NCBI GenBank assembly: GCA_015499995.1
Contig: JADNRV010000835.1
Location: 1-11,548 of the forward strand
Direction of reading: 5' to 3'
Length of the DNA: 11,548 nt
DNA from: Flammula alnicola
Lineage: Eukaryota; Basidiomycota; Agaricomycetes; Agaricales; Strophariaceae
The notes under the pieces are model-generated. The model made no database searches. It was not told the DNA's origin and saw only the letters and a list, made by a program, of their open reading frames with translations. The position numbers were made by a program, and so were the translations under genes. Below, piece after piece: positions 1-7,336 of this stretch; positions within the stretch are counted from its first letter, which is position 1, and each line of letters begins with the position of its first letter.

Positions 1-57
1 CGTCAGCTCGGCTTGCCGTTGTAACTTTTCGCACATTGTACCCTCCCTCTGTCCGCC

Positions 58-431
58 ATGGCTACACCCGTCATTGTTGGAGTTGGTGCTATAGCAGCAG
101 CAATCCTCGGAAGGTCTATTCTCAAACGTGGGCTGTTCGCGGGTAAAGGAGTGGCTGAACAATGGGCAAAAGGTGGCTTCCGAGCGAAATGGATCGCAAA
201 GAAGCAATTGCGATTCTGGGACTCAAGTGGCGTATTGTGTTGCCTCTTGATGACTGCATTCTAACATTTTCTTACACACAGAGATGGTCCCAAGCTACGC
301 ACTCAGCTGAAGGATGCCCATAGACACATCATGCTTGCAAACCATCCTGATCGTGGAGGTTCACCCTACCTTGCGAGTAAATCAACGAAGCGAAGGATTT
401 GTTGGACAAAACAGACGGAAAGGGCCGATGA
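58..431 (+). CDS. PAM18: TIM14/PAM18 mitochondrial import motor J-protein, frame broken twice
   Basis: TIM14 is the inner-membrane J-domain subunit of the TIM23 import motor that stimulates the ATPase of mitochondrial Hsp70. Exon 1 (58-226) opens with [10 protein letters not shown] and a hydrophobic, Ala/Ile-rich segment at about residues 3-20, then a GGFRAK stretch. Exon 2 (282-431) carries [19 protein letters not shown], with the HPD triad of J proteins at 343-351, and ends at TGA 429-431. The intron 227-281 is GT-AG with a CTAAC branch site at 261-265. ATG 58 has a good CGCCATGG context after a CT-rich leader. Two single-base frame changes are needed to read the family sequence. One is at the A run 187-189, after which [12 protein letters not shown] is read. 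The other is at 379-381, after which [10 protein letters not shown] is read. Both look like one A lost. Either this is a decayed copy or, more likely in my view, a base-calling error in an essential gene. The identity is secure; integrity is not. Confidence 0.85.
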
Positions 432-558
432 TCCTGCTCTTTGTCTCGTAAGTGTCTTTCCATCGTCTGAAAAGCCTCCTTAATGATATCTTTAGTAGAT
501 ATCACCCCCCTTTGTATATTTATTGGTTTTCGTCGCACTACCCTTATAATCGACTTTA

Positions 559-2283
559 ATGGCCATCATTGTGGATTTCTTCCAGCTATCCTCTTGACTG
601 GTTTGTCAACTATGCCACCAATCTGGCTGGCGAACATAACTATCTTGGCGTTTGAAAGCCCTGAGATATGATCCAAGCCTTTAACGCGAGAAGAAACTAA
701 TTTCCCCCCACAAAAACATCGCAGAATAACCTCAGGGCCTTTGAATTCACAGTCCCCGCCTCTCCTGCCGTGATACTCTCGGCTTACCCGACATTTTGGA
801 GCACAGGATAACGCCAAAGCTTTGGTTCATTGCGAACTCTTTTTCTATCTCCTGCTTTTGAACGTAGAAAAGTTCCTTTTTACGTTGGCAGTTGTCATTG
901 GTCAGCGAAATGGTCGCGGGAGGCTCTGGAGATAATTTCATGCAAAAATGTAACCTGCAGCATATAATTGCACCCGAGGTATGCAGTGCTTTCGTCTACT
1001 GGTTACTAGGGCTTACTTTCCTTCTCCAGGTTCTACGTTTATTCCCCACGCTGCTGAAATTCTCGACCATTTCAATTCGTTTTCAAAGCCTCCGAAGGTG
1101 AAATGTATGACGTTCGTTGTGAAGTCTCCTTCAATTGCCTTTAGGAAGGCGATGAAACTGAATACTGTTTTTATGCACATGCAGGAGACCGTCATCTTGT
1201 TACGAAGTGACTTCTTCGAATTCCTTGATCGTTACAGACGATGGGCTATTTTTGCATCTCAGATTCCTTCAAATACTTTTCATCGCTAGAAAATCAATCG
1301 GATGCTGCGTTAGGACGTTATAAGCAAGTCAATGACCCCTATGATGTGTCTCTAGTAGCAAATCTCCTTGCATTCAACGTCGCCTTGTTCAAGCTAGCGA
1401 GCTCCGGGACCGACGCGACAATCTTCACCTTCTAATCCTATAGGAATATTCTTCTATTGAATTTATCCTCGGTGTTCACGCTCGATGGATTATTGCGGGC
1501 GCAAAATTCTCGCAGGCGCCATTTTCTTTTCTGTCTACGGTACGGCATTCAAACCCGCGAAAAGAAAGCTTGAGCTTTGCCTTACCGACTTCTATCATGA
1601 TTCAGACTTCTCCAGATCCTCTGATGGAATACACGTATTGGCATTTTTTCGAAAGCGGAGGCTAACGATTGGCGGTGCCGCCTCCTTGCCTTCATTATGT
1701 TCAATTTCATCGATCGATCGACCAAGCCGAAATGCGAGAAATTCTGCGGGTCGGCATTATGGTTCCCTGCACTGCTCTCAAGGTTTTAGCCATTGTAAGT
1801 CCAGTGCTCGAGGCGTAATTAAAAGATGGCTGACCTTCATGATTTCTCAGCTATACAACACGTAGTTCTTGCTCGTTTTTCAAGGAAGTCATAGATTTGG
1901 ACTTTGAGGTCAAGACAAAAGGCGATCTTGAGGAAATGTGGCCAGTGGGGGAAGAAACCTCAACTATTGTCGCTGCGGCATAACAGCACCGCCACAACCA
2001 TCAACTTCGGACGAAAAAGGATTGTAGCTAGCCTCATGAGTCGAATGCGCCCGCGGGCTAGATCTATCATCTTATAACAGGGGACTACCGTCACTCATCG
2101 CTGGGCTGGATCACGGAGAAATCGATCTCGACAATGCCACAATCAAACGGGGAACTCGAAGTCTCAAGAAGCGAGCAGTCGCCATGCGGCGACTCTGGGA
2201 AGAGTTTGCCTCCAAGTGAGTCTGGACCTGGGTAATACCTCCGGTCAGCTTCCAGACCATATACGGAGGTTTCGGGAAAATAA
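559..2283 (+). pseudogene. Unrecognised multi-exon coding region with many frame breaks
   Basis: I do not recognise the product. Protein-like stretches occur in changing frames: NYATNLAGEHNYLG (606-649), ALRYDPSL (658-681), NLRAFEFTVPASP (about 728-766), a hydrophobic block LLAFIMFNFID (about 1683-1716), and DLDFEVKTKGDLEEMWPVGE (about 1895-1955). The best-supported part is the C-terminus: GLPSLIAGLDHGEIDLDN from 2082, then KKRAVAMRRLWEEFASK, a GT-AG intron 2216-2255, and PYTEVSGK ending at TAA 2281-2283. Other plausible introns are 979-1029, 1098-1144, 1795-1850 (GTAAGT donor, CTGAC branch site) and 2024-2080. Several junctions need one missing base, often in an A or T run (near 652, 769 and 1982). 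The start is uncertain; 559 is only a nearby ATG, and coding could begin earlier or in another exon. It may be a real gene with base errors, a pseudogene, or two adjacent genes. Hydrophobic patches suggest a membrane protein, but that is weak. Confidence 0.4.
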
Positions 2284-2367
2284 TGGGCGTTTCTTTTTCA
2301 ATTACTTCATGGATAATTCTCCGCTCATTTCTCTGTCAATCCGCCGATATTTCTTTTCATAATTATC

Positions 2368-2749
2368 ATGGTTGAAGAGACGGAGGACCAATACAAGAAT
2401 ATCGCATTGTGGGTAACCCAGCTTTTGCACAAATACACCAAAGACCACCATACAGTAAAGTTAACACAACTATTGCCCAAAAACCTCCAGGCGTGCCATT
2501 CTTTTGAGAGAATTACAATTAGTAGCACGTTCTCCAGACGAAGCTGGTGGGACTGGAAAGCAGGATGCTATCAGTCTCAAGAAGGAAATGTTAAAATCGC
2601 AAAAAATCCATACTGGAGTGCTGCGCAGGGATATGGTGCCAGAGGAGCCAGCGTTATTACTATTGTCAACGCGGACAGCAACGCAGACAGACACTTCAGA
2701 CACTTGCTTGTTTATCGATTTATCTGCCGACATATCTAGCTTCGGATAA
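2368..2749 (+). other. Possible small coding block, two frames, no family recognised
   Basis: An ATG at 2368 opens MVEETEDQYKNIALWVTQLL. A second frame, open from 2459 and ending at TAA 2747-2749, reads protein-like text including LLRELQLVARSPDEAGG, KKEMLKSQKIHTG and DTCLFIDLSADISSFG. A 36-nt GT-AG segment (2455-2490) could be an intron, but it does not join the two frames, so a frame change would be required. The preceding 2284-2367 is AT-rich with no clear signal. This could be a small gene affected by the same frame problems as its left neighbour, a decayed remnant, or chance open frames. No domain is visible. Confidence 0.2.
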
Positions 2750-2917
2750 AAATATCACCATCTGACTTGACGCCCAGTTTCTTGGCATTGTGTGCTCGCT
2801 TTTTCCAATACTCTTTACGCTCCAAAGTCCTGGTGTCCTACGAAATCTGGGCCCCATAAATGCTTCAATGCCAAATGTCTGACTTCTCAGAACTTCAAGT
2901 TCCCTGATTTTCGCAAG
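2750..2917 (+). promoter_or_regulatory. Upstream region of DUF4360 copy A
   Basis: This is the stretch between the uncertain coding block and the copy A start. It contains a TATA-like CCCATAAATG at about 2853-2862 and a pyrimidine-rich leader before ATG 2918. The motif near the ATG, CTTCAAGTTCCCTGATTTT, weakly resembles the matching position before copy B (GTGAAGTTCCCCAGGATCTT at about 4883), which may be residual promoter or leader homology from the duplication. No specific transcription factor site is claimed. Confidence 0.3.
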
Positions 2918-4086
2918 ATGTACAAGTTCTTTGCTTCAGCTGCTATTTTTCTAGCTTATGCTCTTTCTGCCTCTGGGGTCCCTCAGAGGTCGCCATCCAA
3001 CCCTGCTCTTCCCGTTATTACTGACCCTCCCCCGGGTTTCAACATGTATGTCGCCTTTCAAGCCTTTTCGCTCGTCGTTGTTCATCGCGACCTCGTTCTA
3101 GCACTAGCCTTGGTGTCAACCAAGTGTCAACGGCTCCGGTTGCCCTCCAGGTTCTACCTATTATCTCCTGAATGGTGCGTCGGATGGAAAATTTACAATT
3201 TTCAGTTATAATTATTAGTGCATCCAGCTGACAAGTCCGCCGTCACCGTCACCTTCAGCCAGTGCTATGCTGAAGTCGGACCCCATATTCCCATCAGTTT
3301 CAACCGCAAGAATTGCCAGCTTACCTTTGGTGTCCAGTAATATAGATGTGTTCCATGGAGGAGAAAAAGGTCAATGCTAATTTTCTCATGTCATAGGGTT
3401 CCTGGGGGTTTCTCCTTCGGCCTTGCCACTGTCGACTACGTGAGTCATCAAACGTACTCGAGAAACTCGCGTTTCTAACTGTTCTCCATTTTAGCGCGGC
3501 TATTACCAATTAGATGCTAATGTAACTGCTTCTCAACAATCCATCTACTACTGTGCGTGTTATTCTGAACAACATTCATTCACCTGCTTACCGTTCTCTA
3601 GTCCAGGGACAGCTTCAGCAAGGTTCGAAAATATGATACCAGTATCTTCTTCATTGTCTAAAATTTAATTCAGCTACTGCACGCTCCGACCTCGTCGGCC
3701 CCGTTGACGGTAAGCTGTTTGGCTCTCAGATTAAGCTACATCATTCTGATATGTGCTTGTCCTATCAGGTGCCGACTACACCTACCGGGATGCCTTTGAC
3801 CTCGTCGCCACTATCACTGCGCCTTGCGGCATTAGCACTGTTGTTAACGTTGTCAGCGACCTCCGCGCTAGCAACTCCAAGAACACCGTCGGTAGTGGAT
3901 ACATCGCTACCGACTCGGTGAGTTATATTTCAATTAAAGCTGCTTGAGACCATTCCTAAATAAGTATTCCAGATCGATACGTCGCTCCAGCAGGTAAATA
4001 AACAATTACTCTTTAGCTAACGTGCATGATTTTATACTAACCAATTTATTTATTAGACTTTCGGCTTCCAGTGGTTGAAGTGTTAA
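2918..4086 (+). CDS. Secreted DUF4360-family protein, tandem copy A
   Basis: Function is unknown; DUF4360 proteins are small secreted Cys-containing proteins of fungi and bacteria. My ten-exon model is 2918-3045, 3125-3174, 3228-3336, 3397-3439, 3495-3552, 3602-3622, 3674-3709, 3769-3917, 3973-3993, 4057-4086. It gives 645 nt, 214 residues, with no internal stop. Residues 1-20 (MYKFFASAAIFLAYALSASG) are a typical signal peptide. Family landmarks follow in order: NGSGCPPGS, AVTVTF, AEVGPHIPIS, NRKNCQLTF, GGFSFG, RGYYQLD, VGPVDG, APCG, SGYIATDS and a terminal QWLKC. There are five Cys; the one in SQCYAEV is absent from copy B, so one may be unpaired. Exons 3-9 have exactly the lengths of copy B. 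Exon 2 is the weak point: the acceptor equivalent to copy B (AG 3100-3101) runs into TGA 3169-3171 because of 11 extra bases, so I use AG 3123-3124. ATG 2918 is preferred over in-frame ATG 2792 because it starts the signal peptide. Confidence 0.85.
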
Positions 4087-4916
4087 ATGTTCAATTTTGA
4101 ATCAAGATCGCCTTTCTGAAGTTCTACTTCTCCGGTTGAAAGTTTCTTTGTGTGTAACAGAAATATATGGAATAACATGTGCTTTACCTATTTATATTAG
4201 TGCCCAAGAAGAGAGAAGTCAGTTAGCAACTCAAAAGTCGGCTGCGATGAGGTTCCACACTCTACTCTTAGACGCTATGTGCCAAGAAGCGTCCCCAGAT
4301 AGGAAAAAGATTCCATGCCTAAAAATAGCACACCTTCCCCACAAGGAAATTTTAAGAACGCCTTCGGTCTCGATTTAGAATCCGCATCATTCGTACATAC
4401 AGCAGGCTGCATATAAGCCCGCGGTCAGATGCTCTCGGATGCACAATGCATGCCAAGGCTCTCTAGACATCGAACACCAGATTCCGGCATATGAACCCCC
4501 CAATGACCGCCTTCGACGTTTGCGCCATTCGAGTTTGTGGACACAAGTGGGCTATAATCATACCTCGGTCCAGTCATGATGGCTCAGCGAAGTACTTGAC
4601 CTTCTATCGAAGATATTCCGGCATCTGAATGGCCAGCTTTTTCTTCGCTGACTCGAGGCGTCTCTGGCCACTTTCGAAATGGTCGCATGTACTTTCCCAA
4701 GATGAACCGACATCAAATGATTTCCGAGGTATCTTCGTTAGGAACGCAATGTGAGCGTTCGAAGGATTATATTGCTAAATCCAGTTTCTCGTGAGTTCTC
4801 TTCAAACTTAGAATGTCGGAATGCCTTAGAAAGCGTTAAACCATCCGTCCGCATGCTGAAATGCTTATATTCTCCTCGTTTCGTGAAGTTCCCCAGGATC
4901 TTGCTGGCTTACGATA
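4087..4916. other. 830-nt intergenic spacer between the DUF4360 copies
   Basis: I see no supportable gene here. A 93-codon open frame at 4097-4378 has no domain, signal peptide or splice pattern and looks like chance. Small features present are a direct repeat, ATTCCGGCATNTGAA, at about 4473 and 4616, and an inverted pair TGGCCAG/CTGGCCA at about 4629 and 4665. The right end must hold the copy B promoter; an AT-rich patch (ATGCTTATATTC, about 4861-4872) lies roughly 50 nt before ATG 4917. No transposon ends or tRNA were found. Confidence 0.5.
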
Positions 4917-6106
4917 ATGTTCAAGCTCCTAGTGTCAACATTCTTACTTGCTTTCGCACAGGGCATCCATGCTGCCCCACAAGCTTCCGGAGGAACTACC
5001 ACCGATCCTCCTGCAGGTTTCGCTATGCAAGTCCTTAGATATTTAACGGTCCAACATACGCTTACCTTCATGTCGTAATAGCACTAGCTTTGGAGTGAAT
5101 GGATCTGGTTGCCCGCCTGGATCTGTGTTTTACCTACTCAATGGTTGGTTCAATTCCGGTCATACAGACTCTCTAGCACACGGGTACTTAAGTTCTTCTG
5201 CCAGGCGAGAACACAGCAGTCACCGTAACATACAGCAAGTACTTTGCTGAAGTCGGTCCCGGGATACCTATCAGCTCAAATCGGAAAAATTGTCAACTTA
5301 CCTTTGGAATTAGGTACATTACGCTTAGCTCTCTATTACCCATTCACTGAGTATGTAATTCCTGATATCTAGCATCCCACCTGGCTTTTCTTTTGGCGTC
5401 GTCAATGCCGATTTTGTGAGTTTTTTTTGGTATATCATCGAGGAAAACGATTAACAAAGCTATCCAACTTTCAGCGTGGATACTACCAACTAGATTCCAA
5501 GGTAACTGCTGTGCAAGACTCCCTTTACTATTGTAAGCTCTTGTCACGGCACTGTGTATATTTATTCTTAACAATTAACTGGTTTGTTTACAGTCCAAGG
5601 AAACCTGAATCAAGGTAAGTTACAATGACAGGTGTAGTTCAGCTCTTTTTCTCATATATCTTCTACGGTACCAAAGCAACCACCTACAATACCCTTGTCG
5701 GACCTGTCGACGGTAAGGCACATAACGATATACCTTACATACGAGAATATACTCCTGACACTCATGTTCTACCAAAATAGGCGCCGACTACACCTATCGC
5801 TCCCCCTTCAACCTTACCTTCACAAATCTGTCTCCATGTGGCACGGACGCTGTGCTGAACATTGAAAGCGATCTTCACGCCAGCAACGCGGACAACAACA
5901 AGGGTAGCGGATATATTGCGACTGACTCTGTATGCTTTTTCTCCATGCTGAATTGGTGGACCGTGTACTGTGCTCATTTCGTTTCCTTTTCACAGACTGA
6001 CGCCTCCTTCGTACAAGTAAGTCATTGGATTTTATGGCTGAATTGTTGTTAACAATTATGCACCCTCGCGTAGACTTTCAACTTCCAATGGCAAACTTGC
6101 ACTTGA
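4917..6106 (+). CDS. Secreted DUF4360-family protein, tandem copy B
   Basis: Ten exons: 4917-5026, 5082-5143, 5205-5313, 5373-5415, 5475-5532, 5594-5614, 5677-5712, 5781-5929, 5996-6016, 6074-6106. They total 642 nt and 213 residues with an unbroken frame. The signal peptide is MFKLLVSTFLLAFAQGIHA, with likely cleavage before APQ. DUF4360 landmarks: GSGCPPGS (residues 44-51), AVTVTY (62-67), AEVGPGIPIS (72-81), NRKNCQLTF (83-91), RGYYQLD, VGPVDG, SPCG (Cys 166), SGYIATDS, and terminal WQTCT (Cys 212). The four Cys could form two disulfides. Exons 3-9 match copy A in length, including two 21-nt microexons, so the pair arose by tandem duplication after the introns were in place. All introns are GT-AG except the first, 5027-5081, which is GC-AG. 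Product expected outside the cell or in the wall; no enzymatic residues are recognisable and the role is unknown. Confidence 0.92.
5027..5081 (+). other. GC-AG intron in DUF4360 copy B
   Basis: The donor is GCAAGT and the acceptor TAATAG. The position and phase (inside an Ile codon, after AT) match intron 1 of copy A, whose donor is GTATGT at 3046. GCAAGT is the usual consensus of eukaryotic GC-AG introns. No in-frame GT donor nearby preserves the family sequence GF-I-TSFGVNGSGC. Confidence 0.85.
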
Positions 6107-6292
6107 ACGGTACTAAACATATCGAAAAACATGTCACGGAGTTAGGCTTCTGGTGGTGCTGAGTGAAGGCACATTACATATTCTGGTTTTCCTATGACGG
6201 TGATTGGAGCTACACACTTTAAATAAATCTGGAGAGAAACCAACTTCCATGAAAGGTCGAGCGAGTGACCGTTGTCTAAAAATAGTTATGTC

Positions 6293-6331
6293 GATCACTT
6301 TGTGCGTGATCAGTGAGTGATCTGATCTCAC
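6293..6331. repeat. Clustered GATC-centred inverted repeats upstream of EFM4
   Basis: GATCAC (6293-6298) pairs with GTGATC (6306-6311) around a 7-nt loop. Directly after it GTGAG (6313-6317) pairs with CTCAC (6327-6331), with further GATC cores inside. The cluster lies 41-79 nt before ATG 6372, so it sits where a promoter or 5' UTR element would be. It could bind a dimeric regulator or be chance; no factor is identified. Confidence 0.35.
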
Positions 6332-6371
6332 AATTAATATTATCTCACCTATCCTGCGGCAGTCAGACACA

Positions 6372-7301
6372 ATGAGTACCTCGGCATTTCAACCATCAAA
6401 GCTTGGTACAAAGGAGCAGTACGTCTTCGAATAAATTTCCAAGGACCCGCTGATTCTGTTCTTCTAAAAGCTGGGACACTACATATGAAGAAGAACTCGA
6501 AAATTTCGAGGAGATCGGAGACGAAGGAGAAATTTGGTAGGATGTCCGCTTTCATTCCATGCATTCGACACCAAGCCCCCGTATAGGTTTGGAGAGGAAA
6601 GCGTAGAGAAAATGGTGGACTGGACTCTCCAAAACTTGCCACCTTCTGCCAAAGCATCGATATTAGAAGTCGGAAGCGGCAATGGGACTCTGCTGTTTGG
6701 CCTTCTCGAAGCTGGATACGACGCATCGACGCTTCATGGGATTGACTACAGCGCTGGTGCCATCAAACTCTCCAAGGAAATCTCGAAGACTCGGGGAGGA
6801 TCAGAAATCACGTTTAGTGAATGCGATTTTCTCAATGATGCCCCTCAAGCTCCCGAAGTCCCGCATGAAGAAGGTCAAACGGCAGTCTGGGACCTCCTTC
6901 TGGACAAAGGAACATATGACGCGATAGCATTAGGAGAAAAGGACGAACAGGGAAATTCACCAGCCATAAGATACCCTAGTCGAGTGACACGGTGCCTAAA
7001 GTCGGGTGGCCATTTTCTCATTACATGTGAGTACTGATCGCCTCTGGAAGCGTCTGGCAACAAAGTCATGGTGATATTTACAACCCTCAAAAGCGTGCAA
7101 TTTCACTGAGGAAGAACTCAAGGCTTCCTTCGACACAGAGGACAGTGGACTTGTCTACCAGTGAGTGCAAATTATTGACGTCGCATAAAACACTTCCAAC
7201 TGATGAGATCCCCACTCAGCTCTCGAATACAGCATCCGACATTTAGTTACGGCGGGAAGAGTGGAAGTGTCTGTTCGAGTGTAGCATTCCGCAAGAAATA
7301 A
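6372..7301 (+). CDS. EFM4: eEF1A lysine methyltransferase, EFM4/METTL10 type
   Basis: This is a seven-beta-strand SAM-dependent methyltransferase; yeast EFM4 methylates a lysine of elongation factor eEF1A in the cytosol. Exons 6372-6418, 6471-6536, 6587-7026, 7094-7160 and 7220-7301 join to 702 nt, 233 residues, close to family length. The N-terminal signature SKLGTKEHWD crosses intron 1, and EEELENFEEIGDEGEIWFGE crosses intron 2. Motif I is ILEVGSGNG (about residues 63-71), followed by the acidic GIDYS loop. The family signature LLDKGTYDAIALG lies at about 141-153, then FLITSCNFTEEEL across intron 3, and the C-terminus is SVAFRKK. All introns are GT-AG, 50-67 nt. The gene converges with SGD1, whose stop is 35 nt downstream. 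Nothing looks damaged, in contrast to the first genes of the window. Confidence 0.95.
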
Positions 7302-7336
7302 TGATCACATACACAAGAAAGGTAGCAAGCGAGTGA

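Noticed and set aside
2470..2733. An 87-codon minus-strand open frame
   Set aside because: Low-complexity-like composition and a more protein-like plus-strand frame over the same bases; no motif.
2792..3211. A 139-codon open frame covering the start of DUF4360 copy A
   Set aside because: It reads through intron 1 and starts 126 nt upstream of the signal peptide; copy B has no such extension. ATG 2918 is the better start.
4097..4378. A 93-codon open frame in the spacer between the DUF4360 genes
   Set aside because: No domain, signal peptide, splice pattern or conserved text; its length is within chance.
6537..7037. A methyltransferase start at the ATG inside 6534-6586
   Set aside because: That ATG is in intron 2; exons 1-2 supply the conserved SKLGTKEHWD and EEELENF text that the family requires.
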